Notes: generated by a model not told the origin, from the sequence alone. A stretch of DNA of 64,000 bases from Durusdinium trenchii (GCA_963970005.1 CAXAMN010018813.1:1-64000), one strand, 5' to 3'; counted from the first letter of the stretch, positions 1-11,655 are shown. A program made the numbers and translations.

Positions 1-429
1 GCCATCCGCCAAAGCATTCGGCGGCTGGTGGACTCAGCCCCCAAAAACTATCCGTGGCTGGCGGGAAAAGAAGTTCGGCCGCTGAATAAAGCCAAGAAGC
101 CACAGAATCAGAAGCCAGAAGACCAGAACCCACTTAAAGGGAAACAACAAAAAAGCACCAAATTACATGACAATGATACTTGTACCCCTCCAAAGGATAG
201 CCGCCTCAACGGACGAATCGGCCCCCAAAGAGGCGCCGCGTGGATCGCCGCGGTCCGCCGAGGCTCCGAGGGCACACCGTCCAAATACCCAAAACCTGGG
301 GAGATCACTGAGCAGCGCGGAGGGGGGGCGTGCTATTGATGTGAATTGGTGAGGGGCAGAGCACCTGGCACCATCCAAGTTGGGAGGTTGAAGATGCTTT
401 AGTATGTCCAAGTTGAGGCCGAGGGTTGG
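1..429. other. spacer, no supported gene
   Basis: Short open frames exist on both strands (for example a 103-codon plus frame and minus frames over 108-411), but none shows a recognisable motif or clearly coding third-position bias, and they contradict one another. The left edge may cut an exon. I see no promoter or RNA gene here. Confidence 0.4.
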
Positions 430-662
430 TGACGAAAGCTAGCAGGGCGGGGGTGAAGCGAGCGATATCCGACCGAGTGCTGCCCGGAACAGTCTGCCAG
501 CGGAAATACACACGTCCCAGGGAGGAGTTGAACTGGGAGGGGGGGTGGGGTCACCCCCTCGATATATATGAAGTTTTCATGCGATGCGGCGCTCTCGAGG
601 ATTGCAGCCCCTCACTTGCTAAAGCAAGAACAACTCCAGCTAGCTGGCGCTAGCTTTCGTGA
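430..662. mobile_element. MITE-like element, copy 1 (12-bp TIR)
   Basis: A non-coding element bounded by perfect 12-bp terminal inverted repeats, ACGAAAGCTAGC at 432-443 and GCTAGCTTTCGT at 649-660. Near its right end it carries TTGCTAAAGCAAG (a small hairpin) and a palindrome GCTAGCTGGCGCTAGC. The same right-end layout recurs in the elements at 5514-5696 and 48338-48557, where the TIR is ACGAAAGGTAGC. The interior has diverged from those two. No transposase frame is present, so it would be non-autonomous. Superfamily not assigned. Confidence 0.65.
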
Positions 663-2581
663 TGAGTTTGATTCGTCATGGAACCCTTATCTCAAAGACA
701 TCTTTGGGGTGCCAGTGCTTGTCTACTCCGATAGCACTGTAGACATGACATGCCAGACAGGTTCCAATTGTTTGCACTCATGCGACTCACCCGACAGAAT
801 CCCTGCCTGCTGCACTGTGCAGGCTGCACTTACTAGAGGTCACGAGTGAGAACAAGTAGCTACATCAACGCCCACAGTTAGAGATGTTAGAGAAACCCTC
901 CAAACTTCCAACATTCAAGCAACCTGCAAATCTTCGTCCGCTTCAACTTGTTGCGCAATTCCGAGGGAGCCATGGCTTCAACCCCTCGAATGGACGGGTT
1001 CGCTCCACCCGTGCGCGGACCGCCTCGCCCGAGTTTAGACCCGTCCGCGGTGGAGCTTCGATCCAAATGCTTAGATCAAATGGCACCAATGGTGTGCGCA
1101 ACATGCATACCCTCTGCGACATGAGCCCGCGACAGTTCGGACTTCCGCTGGGTCCCACCGAATCGGATTCTCCGTGGCCATGGAACTTCCACCAGGAACC
1201 GATGGTCCTACGCGATGTTTGGGTGTGCGCCTTCGGTCGCTCCTTCGGGTGCTGAAACACGGCGGAAGCTCCGCCATGCAGCAAACCAAGCGCCTGTGAA
1301 GGTCCGAGTGTTCACATCTGCCTTGTGGTACTGCAAGACTGAAGCAACCTCCACGACTGAAAGGGCCGTGCATGGGAACCTTTTTCCATGGAGGAGATGG
1401 GTGGGTGGGTGAAAGTCACTGAGGCGCCTTGGGGTGGGCCCGGGGTGGGCCATCTTCATCGAAATGACTCCGTGATAGGGAACAGTTGGAGGTTCTGACT
1501 AAAGACGACCTTTACAAACGTTCCAATGTTTCTATAATGCCTTGACCCTTCGTGTGACAAACTTCGCAAAAGGCGGGGGGGACAACTATGGGAACGTGCA
1601 CTAGGCTCTACAAGTACCTAAGACATCTAACACCATTCACCTCATGGTGCAGCCACGCTCTCTTCAAAACATTTGGCAATTCATGTTTCACCCTTCATTT
1701 GGGGTTGCATCAGTTATGCCCCTTCACTGGCCCCTAAAGAAGGGTTCTTTGGCTCTGACCATCAGGCATTCCTTGGCTCTGAAGATTCATGAATGCTCAA
1801 CGTCATCAGACCACACTACACACCGCATCTGTCCACCATCCATTTAGACCCCCCACCTTCGGCCAATTGTTGTGCGCCTCAGCGTGAATCCATGGTGTCT
1901 GCACGCCACCAAAAAACCCGCGTGTCGGCCTAAAACTGAACGCCCAATGGCATGGGGAACAATTTGCGCCCCAAGGTGGACCACCCGATTCACATGGCGA
2001 CTGAAAACTCCACGCTCATATGACTCATAGGCACCCCAGAGGAGAAAAACCCTGAAGAGGCCTCCGTATTGGAACGCACGAAACACCTGTGCCCTGGTCT
2101 ACCAGGTCACCTCCCCAAGGGCGGGAGAAGAGGAACCAACCAAGTCCACCGGCAGCCAGAAAATCCGGGATTGGGCCACTACGGGCCCAGCCTGACTAAC
2201 AACCCACGTCATCCTCTTGCCCAAGGGACGGCCCAAGCTAATGCAGTCCACCCACACGTGTCGCGGAGGCCCACCGAAGCACGCGCCTGGGGTGGCTCTT
2301 TCAGGGGGTCCAGTGGACAAACGGTCCGATCCGTTCGGATCTTCATCCTGATTAGTACAGTAACAAGAAGCTACTAGGGTGGAGGCCATCGCTGTTGGGT
2401 TGGAGTAGGCCATCGCTAGTAGAGGTTGGAGGCAATCGCTATGAACGTAACAAGAAGATGTTCAGTACATGAATCATGTTGGAATGAGCATCTGAGTAAC
2501 ATCCACGGATCACGCAGCAGTGATGGACTGAGCATATTAGCAATAGTAATACAGAAAATTGAGAACTATCCCGGTAAGAGA
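663..2581. other. spacer, no supported gene
   Basis: Nothing convincing was found. A minus-strand stretch at about 960-1075 is open and moderately G/C-biased at third positions (residues such as SIWIEAPPRTGLNSGEAVRA), so it could be an exon, but no splice partner or family was recognised. The end of the interval (2366-2442) holds the dispersed TAGTAGC/CCATCGCT repeat words. Confidence 0.35.
2366..2442. repeat. TAGTAGC-family repeat cluster 1 (inverted)
   Basis: Contains GAAGCTACTAG, GGAGGCCATCGCT, GGCCATCGCTAGTAGAGG and GGAGGCAATCGCT, the reverse complements of the AGCGATGGCCTCC words found in clusters throughout the window. Degenerate and only about three units long. Confidence 0.6.
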
Positions 2582-2665
2582 CCCCAAACAGTATGTGTGA
2601 GGTCTATAAGCAGAAAGTCTAGACGCATTGGGGTCCAGAGAGGTGACGGTGGTGATGAAGGTGAT

Positions 2666-2758
2666 TGTGAGTGAGTGAGTGAGTGAGTGAGTGAGTGAGT
2701 GAGTGTGTGTGTGTGAGTGTGTGTGTGAGTGTGTGAGTGTGTGAGTGTGAGTGTGAGT

Positions 2759-2795
<37 letters not shown>

Positions 2796-3404
2796 AGTGG
2801 GTGAGTGAGTGAGTGAGTGAGTGAGCAAGTGAGCGAGCGAGTGAGTGAGAGAGAGAGAGAGAGGGAGTGAGTGAGTGAGTGAGTGAGTGAGTGAGTGAGA
2901 GAGAGAGAGAGGGAGTGAGAGAGAGTGAGTGAGTGAGTGAGTGAGTGAGTGACTGAGTGAGGGAGGGAGGGAGGGAGAGAGTGAGGGAGAGTGAGTGGGT
3001 GAGTGAGAGTGAGTGAGGGTGGGTGAGAGTGAGTGAGAGTGAGTGAGTGTGAGTGTGAGTGAGAGTCGGAGAGTCAGTGAGTGTGAGCGTGAAAGTGAGA
3101 GTGACACTCTCACTCTCACTCTCACTCACTCATACACGCGCGAGTGCGAGTGCGAGTGCGAGTGCGAGTGCGAGTGCGAGTGCGAGTGCGAGTGCGAGTG
3201 GGTGAGTGAGTGAGTGTGAGTGAGTGAGTGAGTGAGTGAGTTTGAGTGAGTGAGTGAGTGAGTGAGAGTGAGTGAGTGAGAGAGAGAGAGAGTGAGTGAG
3301 AGAGAGTGAGAGTGAGAGAGAGTGTGAGTGTGAGTGTGACTCGCACTCGCACGCACCTCTCACCTCTCGCCTCTCACCTGTCACCTCCCACCTCTCACTT
3401 TCAC

Positions 3405-3441
<37 letters not shown>

Positions 3442-3487
3442 CAGAGTGAGGGAGTGAGAGTCAGAGTGAGGGAGTGAGAGAGTGAAC
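2666..3487. repeat. GAGT/GTGA microsatellite with strand flips
   Basis: Tetranucleotide and dinucleotide tracts of (GAGT)n, (GTGT)n, (GA)n and (GTGCGA)n. The purine-rich strand flips at about 3103-3130 (CACTCTCACTCTCACT) and again at about 3341-3408 (CTCGCACTCGCACG, CACCTCTCACC), which creates inverted repeats able to pair with their neighbours. Confidence 0.9.
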
Positions 3488-3512
3488 ATCTGAGAGCACG
3501 AAATGATGCGCC

Positions 3513-3625
3513 TGCTACGAAATCTGCACTTCGAGGTTCACCCAGTGGTGTGCCTGTCACGAAATCTGCATTTCGAGGTCTACCAAGTGCTGTGCCTGCC
3601 ACGAAATCTGCAAACGAGCCACATG
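3513..3625 (+). repeat. 42-bp minisatellite, about three units
   Basis: Units begin CCTGCCACGAAA and continue with CTGCACTTCGAGGTTC and CCAAGTGCTGTG. Further degenerate CACGAAA units continue to about 3830. The same unit occurs about five times at 33160-33390. Confidence 0.8.
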
Positions 3626-4190
3626 TCCAAAAGTCACGATTCACAGCACCTGTCACGAAGTCTGAGCTCCTCGACGATCACCACCATGTCCAAAGTGCTG
3701 CACCTGCCACGAAAACTGCATTTCAAAGTAAATCAGCTCCGATCCCTTGCACCTGTCACGAAAAGTCGACTTTCGAGCACCAAAACACAAGGTTTCCCTG
3801 GCACTTGCCACGAAAAGTGACCACCAGGTCCGAAAATGCGCACGGCGCCACAACGAGAGCGCAGTCGTTAGAAACACCCGCCGCGGGCCCCCAGACTTTG
3901 TGAGCCTGCGCAGTCGAAATGCACTTCGAGGGTTTCGAGAGGCATGAATGCACTGTAAATAGCAGCAAATTAGCCGCACACGCCCGCGCTTTTCAGGGAT
4001 CTAAGCATCAGCTCCCATTCACTTACCGTAAGAACCCCTAGTGTGTCCACACTGTTTGGTGAAAAAAAATCTGCAAGCATCCGTCGGACCGCCCTTAGGG
4101 GTGATCTCATATGAGGACGGTCGCCCATGCAATTGTCTAAGAATCTGGGGTTTGTAGATGCATATATACAGGTCGCGTATGTCTCTCTAA

Positions 4191-4352
4191 ATGACTTTCG
4201 CCTGACAATGCCATCTTCGCCAAGACTCCCTCAGTCCCTCTATCTCCAACCAGGCACGTTCCTCCATCCCCAGTTGTGCCTCCACCAGCTTCCGCGCCGC
4301 CATGGCACTGCCATGGGTAGATGCCCAGGCCAACGAGGTCTTCTGCGCCTCC
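4191..4352 (-). CDS. candidate terminal exon, unknown protein
   Basis: An open minus-strand stretch with high third-position G/C, ending at a TAG at 4191. It encodes a helix-rich, Trp/Arg/Glu-rich tail (LREAQKTSLAWASTHGSAM, then MEERAWLEIEGLRESWRR, ending AKVI). It could be the last exon of the ankyrin gene to its right or of another gene, since no splice partner was resolved. The 5' limit is approximate. I do not recognise a family. Confidence 0.35.
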
Positions 4353-4559
4353 CGCAGGCACAGAAGCGGGTGCATGCTTACAGGCTGCACGCCAAGTGGG
4401 CGCAAAGCGGAAAAGATTGTAATTCCCTTTCGAATCTGCACCGATGGATTCTTCGAAGCTGTATTACTGTATAGTTCTTCACAGTGTTCCCTCCCTCGGT
4501 CCTTTTGGTTCCTTTCGTTCCTCAGTGCATCATCGAACTGACTCAGTGACTCAGTGCGT

Positions 4560-4960
4560 CTTCGTGAAGATTGGACCCTTGACACCTGTGACGCCAGCCA
4601 GACACGCCCGCAGCTCAGCAAAGCGTGGCCTCATCTGGCAAGTCGAGCCAGGCGCCATGCTCGATGGCCTGCAAAGCTCAAGCCCACCAGTGCAAGTTGC
4701 GGGTGCTATACAGGAAATAGTCTGCAGGAAAAAGCCCAAGGAACAAGTGGGACAGTCGGCACTTTCGCATATGTCAGTCTGGCCATTCGGTATGCTCCAT
4801 GTAACACGTGACTCACGTGACTCGAAACATGTTCGTGATCTGGCCTGAAAGACTCCTCGCCAATAACCTTCCTTGGCACTGGACATCAACAAGCGATTGG
4901 CCTTCACAGCATCGCGCAAGACCTCGACCGCCAGTCGGCGAGGATGGGGTACCAAAAACA
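4560..4960 (-). CDS. candidate exons, possibly ankyrin-related
   Basis: Two coding-like islands on the minus strand. Around 4870-4955 the frame reads HPRRLAVEVLRDAVKANRLL with G/C-ending codons. Around 4630-4685, after a TTTGCAG acceptor, the frame reads AIEHGAWLDLPDEATL, which resembles the loop of an ankyrin repeat (xxxGAxLDxPDExG). Boundaries are approximate and the link to the ankyrin exons at 6541-7526 is inferred from strand and order only. Confidence 0.3.
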
Positions 4961-5513
4961 GGTGTTTGGACCCAGTGACGGAGTTCAGGAGGAGAAGGGA
5001 TGACCCGGTGCTGAATGTCTGGATGGTTGTGAAATGGAAACTTGGAAGGTCCATGCAGCAACACGTCTAACCAGAATCTGTGTATGACCTCAACCACCTA
5101 TGCGCCTTTGCCACTTCTCTGCCTACATACTTCTGGCCAGGGCCCAAAGCCTACCATCCTGCACGGGAGCCCACCACAGGAGCTTCTGAACGAACCTTCA
5201 TACAATTTTGAAATATACTCCACTTTGCAGCGGAGGTCAAATCAATGTGGCAACAACAAGCAAAGAGGTCAGGGAAATGAGGGTGTTCCTCTACGAACTT
5301 GGTTGGGCCACTGGATGTTCCTGTCAAATCTCCATTCCAGCAGACTTCTATCTATGTTGTCAAGGTACCACACGAGCATTTGTCAATTCTTCTACGAGCC
5401 GACCAATATGATATGAGGAACGTCTCCTGGTCGGCTTCTGTGAGAACGGAAGCCGTAGCCCACGCAGTGGACGGTCTTTTCTGCTTTTGGACCCACTTGA
5501 GAGAGGAGGGGGT

Positions 5514-5696
5514 GAACGAAAGGTAGCAGGCAATCACAAGTAACCCTGGTAGAAGTCCACGACGGCGTGAACCGGCGCAGGGGGGATTTGAATCAACTCT
5601 TACAGGACCAAATTCAATGCACAATCCCAACTCCTGATTGTAATACATTTTTGCTAAAGCAAGGAGAACTCAGGTAGCTCAAGCTACCTTTCGTGA
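5514..5696. mobile_element. MITE-like element, copy 2
   Basis: TIRs ACGAAAGGTAGC (5516-5527) and GCTACCTTTCGT (5683-5694). The right end holds the palindrome AGGTAGCTCAAGCTACCT and the TTGCTAAAGCAAGG hairpin. About 90 percent identical by eye to 48338-48557, which carries a G-rich insertion. On the minus strand GATTCAAATCC (5584-5594) resembles a Pol III B box, so a tRNA-related SINE ancestry is an alternative. No open frame of note. Confidence 0.75.
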
Positions 5697-5816
5697 CTTC
5701 TTGGTGCGGCTGGTGGTCCAAAACCGCGACCGGTGAAGATCCCATTGCCATCCCTTGTCCAACCAGAGCCTCCTGGATGTTGGTACGGTACCTCAGAGGT
5801 GAACCGAAATGCCCTT

Positions 5817-6165
5817 GCTGCTAGAGCTTCTAGCTACTGATGGTGATGGCCTCCACCCTAGAAGCAATGGCCTCCAACCTGACAAGAATGGCACAAAAAT
5901 GAATCACTTTAAAGAAAAAATGTGTTGGTCGCCAGCCCATTCCGATGAGAGGCATTTTTTCACCAGGGTCCCGGCTCCAAGCTTCTCAACCATGGAGAGT
6001 TGCCTCGGGAGGCCTGGCCACGAACTTCCACGCTGCCTAGCCTTTGGGAAGAGAATTTCCCTCAAACTCATGTATTCAACCCGCAGCTTCTTGTTACTAC
6101 TAGCGATGGCCTCCACCCCAGTAGCGATGGTCTCCACCGTGCGTAGCTTCTTGTTACCATTGCAA
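5817..6165 (+). repeat. TAGTAGC-family repeat cluster 2
   Basis: Words such as TTCTAGCTACTGATGG, GATGGCCTCCACCCTAG, AGCAATGGCCTCCAACC (5817-5884), then AGCTTCTTGTTACTACTAGC, GATGGCCTCCACCCCAGTAG and CGTAGCTTCTTGTTACC (6088-6160). Two short bursts separated by unrelated sequence. Confidence 0.7.
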
Positions 6166-6540
6166 TTCTGATGCATTGCCCCTGGTGCCCTACTTTGATA
6201 CATTGTCCGGAGTCACGTTCTACTAGCACCTTTCTTGGAGTGGAGCGATCCTTCCTAAGTCTTCGGCTCATTCAACAGCTGGTTTGGCTCGTCCGGATGT
6301 GGATTGACTGGTTTGAACGTCGAGGCCTCCGAGGGAACCAGAAGTGGCAGTGATCATCTTAATCTTTTGTTTATTGCCGTAGGTCTTCCACATGAAAGCC
6401 GTTCCAAGCCTCATCCCAACCATTCTTGATGTAGTGGATTGAGAGTAAACGCCCGAAATCCAAGTTTGGAGGCTTAGATGGACCCCCATCTAAAGGACAC
6501 CTTGAGGGTTGTGCCATTTACTCTGAAAACACTGTATTTC

Positions 6541-7526
6541 CATGCAGCGATTCAGATTCGCCTCGAGGCTCAAGTCTGCACCATGGCGTGCCAGCAAGCG
6601 AACCTCAGCAACTGAGCCTCTCAAAAACTGCAGACCACCTGGAAAAAGAATCGGCCACGATTGCTTGATGAACCACTGGCACCATCATCTTTCGGGATCT
6701 GGGCCAGCAAACCAAAGGTGTTGAGAGTCCAAGGATTCCCATTTTTGACCTACAATGATGCCAAAATACATTGAAATGCCCGTGGGTCAATCACCTTCAA
6801 GGCCGTTTTCTACCTAATTTGTTGGAGGACTTCTATACAAATCCTTACCCTCAGTCGCCCGAGTCGCCATGGTGAAGTCCCTTTGCGAGGCCGCCAGCAG
6901 CAGCGGGCTGGAGCCCGAGTCATCGAGTGCATCGACAAAGGCACCCGCCTGTCTGGCCAAGCGAACCTGACCCTTGGCCAACCTACCAAAAGATGTTAAG
7001 TGACCTTAAAATCCTTTAAATGCGACCCGTAACCTGGAGTATCTATAGGATAGTCTATAGGACAGTCTATAGGACTATAGGGTTCTTCAACCTCTGTTGG
7101 TATGCATCTTCCGTTCCCCTCACTCCCTTTCCAAAAACCGGTGACAGATGCTGCAGCCTCCACCTCCCGCCTCCAAAGCCTCCGTGGCCGAGTTCACATC
7201 GCCCGACTTGGCGCTGTGCAGCAGCTGCCGGTTCAGTTCCTGGCAGACTCCGCCCGCCAATCGATCCCACGTGGTGGGGATGATCTCTTGGGATCGGTCG
7301 GAGGGGCGGTCTGCACTTGGGGCACGAAGTCGGGGGCGAAGTCGAGGCGAACAGAATCCAGTGAGGCACGAGACTGGAGAGACTGGACCGGTTGGTGGAG
7401 TGAGTCTAGCACCTACTCCTCGCCTCCACATGTCCTCTTCTTCCTGTCCTTTCTTGGAGAAGTCTCACCCCCACACCCGGGCATCTGCTCCTCGAACTGC
7501 TGCAGCATCTTCCGTGCTGCTCGCTG
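6541..7526 (-). CDS. ankyrin-repeat protein (partial, four exons)
   Basis: Probable protein-protein interaction protein. Exons, 5' to 3' on the minus strand: 7526-7477 (QQRAARKMLQQFEEQMPG, a short coiled stretch), about 7310-7171 (EIIPTTWDRLAGG, then LNRQLLHSAKSGDVNSATEA), 6948-6849 (AGAFVDALDDSGSSPLLLAA) and 6638-6541 (GSVAEVRLLARHGADLSLEA). Joining exons 2-4 gives continuous ankyrin repeats: helix pair LLHSAKSGDVNSATEALEAG, then FVDALDDSGSSPLLLAAS. Introns: 7170-6949 starts GC and has GCGGG at both ends, and 6848-6639 is GT-AG. All join in phase. A coiled-coil-like exon may lie upstream at about 7980-8065 (KAVRETVELKQQLQEGQMQG). Start codon and end not located. Domain call solid, gene limits not. 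Confidence 0.65.
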
Positions 7527-8751
7527 CTGACGTGCATGGTGCATCACCGTGTGGCCTGGGATGTGCTGCAAGGTGCTGGCATGTGCTCCGTGGGAGGTGG
7601 GGTCAAGCATGGTGGTGGATGATCGTGGTGAACTCCACTTCCATGTTTGTTGGAGGGACGGTATTTTGATGATAATGGGGGTTCAGGTCAGTGCTGGAAG
7701 CATCTAGTCCAAACAGATTATATATGACATATTATGACATTAAGTTTTGCAACGTTTCATCCTCTATTCTTCAATTCCTCCGATCAAATGCCCAGATCTT
7801 GGCTCGACGGTCTCCTGAATCCTTCCCACAGCTTGGCAGATTTTGGGGAACCCTGCCATCGAAGTCCTTCAGCCCCAGATCTGGCCTCAGGCATGGGCTT
7901 GACTGAAATGTGGGTGGCAACCCATTAACACCGCCACCAACAACAAAAGGGGTACCGCCCAACAAACGAGCTTGGGCAAACCTGAGGGAGAAGGGGTTCC
8001 TTTCTGGCCCTGCATCTGCCCCTCCTGAAGTTGCTGCTTGAGCTCCACAGTTTCCCTGACGGCCTTGCGTCAGTTGTTGGAGGCAAATTGAGGTGGCACA
8101 TGCATGGCAGGGGGCTCAAATCAGCTCCTCGCGCTACAACCAGAAAGGAAAAAACAAAAATGCAAGACCGCCAATTGGTATTGAACCGGGCTCAAATCAC
8201 ACAGTTCCCTCCATCTCTTGGGTTTGTGAAAGGCCCTGGCTGTCAGGAAGCGAGTAGCTCTTCTCAATCCAGTCTTAGGAGACCCAGTCATACCTGCCTC
8301 AAACATTCTCCAAGTCGAAGATCATGCTCTCGGATCCATGGTTTCAATTCAGGCATCCGGGCCCGGTGGCCAGCAAAGACTTCATCACCAGGACATGGCC
8401 ATGACCTTGGATGTTTCTGGCGAAGCGCAAGGAACGAGATACACAGATGAGCACGGCTGGAAGAAGCGGGACTGCAAATGGTCCGCTACTACCCGTACCA
8501 CAAGTCTCTGATGCTCCACAAACCACCCCGTAGACCTTGGATATTCACCTCCAGAACGATACACCAACGCAGTGGTGCAGTAGAGTCACGAAAGAACCAG
8601 AACCCACCATTCAATTGCAGTATATAATTAAGTGGTCTGAGTCTAGGATCGAGTGAAACAGCGGCCATGCACCAATCAGGGCTGGCAGTCGCGGTCCGTG
8701 CAGGCCCCCAAGGCACCGGACCCCACCCCATCAATAGAAGTGGCATGTAAT

Positions 8752-8862
8752 GTACACTCTGACGAACACATCACATGGAAGTGGAAAATAGTCTCTTGGA
8801 AGGACTACTTTCCTTGACAAAACAGGAGGTTTCCCCATCCATGTTAGGGAGTCGGAGTGTAG
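8752..8862. repeat. palindromic element, copy A
   Basis: Ends are inverted: TACACTCTGAC at the left and GTCGGAGTGTA at the right. Internally GGAAGTGGAAAATAG and CAAAACAGGAGG precede GTTTCCCCATCCATG, a second imperfect hairpin. Aligns by eye with 62736-62822 (AAGTGGAAAATGGCC, CAAACAGGTGG, GACTCGGAGTGTA). Small non-coding foldback element. Confidence 0.5.
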
Positions 8863-8946
8863 ATGGTTGATGAATAAAACCCACACCAACCATCAACCAC
8901 CAACTCTTCGGCACCCGCATAGCTGCTATGTCAAGCCACGCGTCGC

Positions 8947-11462
8947 CCACATCAACGCGGTGAGTCCTTGAGCATCGCGCTCCTGCACCTGCGCGCGATG
9001 GTGGTGCAATCCGCCGTCCATGCCCAGCTCAGGTGCAGTCCCGCGTCGAACCCGGCCAGTTCCAGGGATGTCCCCGACGCTTGGTCATTCGGTCACGGAT
9101 TTTCTTCCATCACGCCTTGGCCTTGCCCCCCAAGAGTGTGGCCACCACTTCCTCTTGGCCGTTCATGGAGGCCCTCAGTGCATCCGGTCCGTGTGGGGAA
9201 CCGGAGCATGGGCCATGGCGGCCATGGCGACGACGCTGCGACCGACCCGACCCTGGCCGACCCGACCCTACGCGACGCCGGTGGATGAGCTCCGCGCCAG
9301 ATGAGAGGCGTCCAGCCCTCGACGTTTTTGGCCTCCTCAGGCTGCGGGGAGGTGGGTCGAAAACGGGTCGAAAACAGGGCGCCCTGAAATCACCCCAAAC
9401 TGTGCTGGTTGAGCCATCCACGTCCCCTTTGACCTGGGTTGGCGGGGTCTCTTTGCACTCACAGACGCACAAATGGTTCAGATTTGTTCAGCTTTTGCCT
9501 GTAAAGGATCGTCGGCTGCCCATCCGACAGTCGCAGCTGCTAACGGGGACCCATCGCAAACTCGAAATGATGACTGAACCGACCGTGACCCACCTGTCCC
9601 TCGCAAGGATGTAGGCAGCAAGTGAACAAAAACAAATGCAACTAAAGGCAGCGTGGTAAAAGTATGGTAAAAGTCCACCGTTAAGAGTTTGGCACAAGAG
9701 TTTGGTCTTGAGCTGGATGTCGCGTAGCTCAGGGTGCACAAGTAGTCTTCCGTGTGTTGTGGCGCTGTTAGTGGTTGTTTGGGTCAAAGCCGGACTGGCT
9801 CGTGTTCACGGGCCCCCCCCGCTCTTCACATCAAGTTGCCAATGCAGCCTTGTGGACCAGCAGGGCACGAACCACAGAGGTGTGCCCTAGCCAGATCGGT
9901 GTGGAGACCACAGGCGCTCCAAACCAAAGTCGACATCATGAGCTAGAGCAGCGGCTCTAGTAGCCTTCGCCATCTACTCCATCAACTAACCAGGGACCAT
10001 TGGGATATATTGGGACCTAGGGACCTCCATTTGCGGGGTGGGCAGTGAAGCTGGCGTCTGTACCGAACTGTACCGAATTCTTTCAAGAAAACGGTCAGAC
10101 CAAGGCTTCGGTCCCCAAAGGGTCGGTCACGGCCGTTGCGGGGCGCAAGCAAAACGGCGTGCGGGGGCAAAACGGCTCTGCACGACCATCCACCAGAAAT
10201 AGATCCAGCCATGCCCAGCCTCTGACCCGGAATATGAAACAATATGAAACATGACATCTCCAAGACTTACCCCACCACATTGGACCCCACACCTGCGCGT
10301 GAGGCCATCTGCAGCGCGGCGTTGCCCAGGTTGCAACTAGATTCCAAGTCGGCCTTACCATTGGCCGACATGTCCAGAGAAATGCGGGGGGGGAAAAACG
10401 TCTGTTGCTGGGCGAGCCCAAAGCCACCTCCTTGGCAGCTGCGCTTGCTCTTCCTGTGTGGGGCTGTCTGGGCTGTCGGTGTTTCTCCATTCTCATTTCG
10501 ATGTCCTTGATGCTGCTTGGCCCACATGGTTGGCCCTGAGATTCCTAGCTCACAAAACCAGTGATCCAAGGCCCTTAAGGACCTTCAGGTGGATCTTCCT
10601 TCAGACACCCACGTTGGCAGGATGCCCGCCATCCGAACTCAACACTCGTGCGCAAAGAATTGGGCGCCCGGGCACGTGCTTCCTGAGGCACGGGCCCCCA
10701 AAAAATGCCAAGAGTTCGTTCGTTGAAAATGACATCTCCAGGAACAAACAAATGCCAGTTCCGGAATGTTGAGCGTTTTTCAGAGTATTTTCCGTTGGGT
10801 CGTTTTCAAAACCAGTGAATCGGTATGAGTTCATGAGGTCATCAAGGTTCATCAGTGGCATCATGAGGTTCATCATGGTTCATCACTGGTATTTGTGGGT
10901 CTGGTCAGGCCTGGATGCGACCCTGACAATGCTTGTCAAGTGATGACTCGCGTCAAACAGAACACAAATCGCTCGAATCATGTGCCGATCAGGGTTCAGG
11001 TAGTTGAACGAAATGGTGTCCTATATCCACAATGACTCCTGTTGCCAACCAGTGTTGCAGGCTGGGTCGGCGACTGATGCTAAAAAGGGGTGAACCACCC
11101 TAGCCGATTCCCTACGCTGGAAGAAAACACTGGCGCACTCTGGGCCGGCAAAGAGAGAACAAACGGTCCATGGATGTAGACACAGCTGGGTTGAATTGGT
11201 GGCTTCGATCGGTATCTAAAATGGTTGTTGTTGGCCGCTTGTTGCCAGGCCACCAATCGCTTTGGACAGAGCGGCGTTTTGGGCTGCTCAAACCGGGACA
11301 AACGTGTGATTGCCTGGGGCGGGCGCCCTGACTCTTGAGGATGACGCCTTCCACCGTCCGATACCACAGACGCTGCGTCTGCCCAGGCGCTAAGAGCATA
11401 TTCACCACCTTCACATGGCCCACGCTGCATGCTAAAGAGAGGGAGGTGTATCCGAAGACCTC
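8947..11462 (-). CDS. ankyrin-repeat exons (gene or decayed copy)
   Basis: Four exons with ankyrin consensus on the minus strand: 11462 to about 11370 (EVFGYTSLSLACSVGHVKVV then NMLL), 10353-10293 (ADLESSCNLGNAALQMASRA), about 9195-9116 (DALRASMNGQEEVVATLLGG) and 8988-8947 (VQERDAQGLTALMW). The last pair joins in phase 0 across a GC-AG intron (9115-8989) to give VVATLLGGKAKVQERDAQG, a proper repeat boundary. The exon at 10293 ends with a GT donor. The first exon continues past its repeat in a shifted frame (AWADAASVVSDGG), so either an unusual donor or a frameshift is present. These may be the 5' part of the ankyrin gene at 6541-7526 or a separate tandem copy. Confidence 0.55.
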
Positions 11463-11504
11463 CTGGCCGTGCCATCGGAGAAAACCGGTTGCTCCGCATG
11501 ACCC

Positions 11505-11655
11505 CCTAGTAGCTTCTGGTTACTAGTAGTAATGACCTCCAACCTAATAGCGATGGCCTCCACCTAATAGCGCATGTGCTACTAGTAGCTTCTTGTTGCC
11601 AGTAGTGCTACGTTCTTAGCGTCCGATCTCTCCGTTCGTAGCGATGCCCTTTGTT
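11505..11655 (+). repeat. TAGTAGC-family repeat cluster 3
   Basis: Runs CCTAGTAGCTTCTGGTTACT, AGTAGTAATGACCTCC, AATAGCGATGGCCTCC, CTACTAGTAGCTTCTTG, then TTCGTAGCGATGCCCTTTG. It combines the two vocabularies of the family, CTTCTTGTTACTAG and GCGATGGCCTCC. Confidence 0.75.

Larger units (their letters stand above)
2582..4061. mobile_element. TIR-flanked satellite-bearing element, copy 1
   Basis: Bounded by CCCCAAACAGT at 2582-2592 and its imperfect inverse ACTGTTTGGTG at 4051-4061. It aligns end to end by eye with 32503-33824: same left flank motif (CCCGG(T/C)AAGAGA), same AGAGAGGTGA(C/T)GGTGGTGATG, then a GAGT-type microsatellite, then a 42-bp minisatellite built on CCTGCCACGAAA, then the unique tail with CCGTAAGAACCCC just before the right TIR. 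No coding capacity: the long Ser/His/Thr frames are microsatellite artefacts. It may be a non-autonomous transposon or a duplicated satellite cassette. Confidence 0.6.

Noticed and set aside
2566-3489. Long minus-strand frames rich in Ser, His, Thr and Leu
   Set aside because: They are translations of the GAGT microsatellite, open in all frames because the repeat contains no stop on that strand. Same for 32431-33287.
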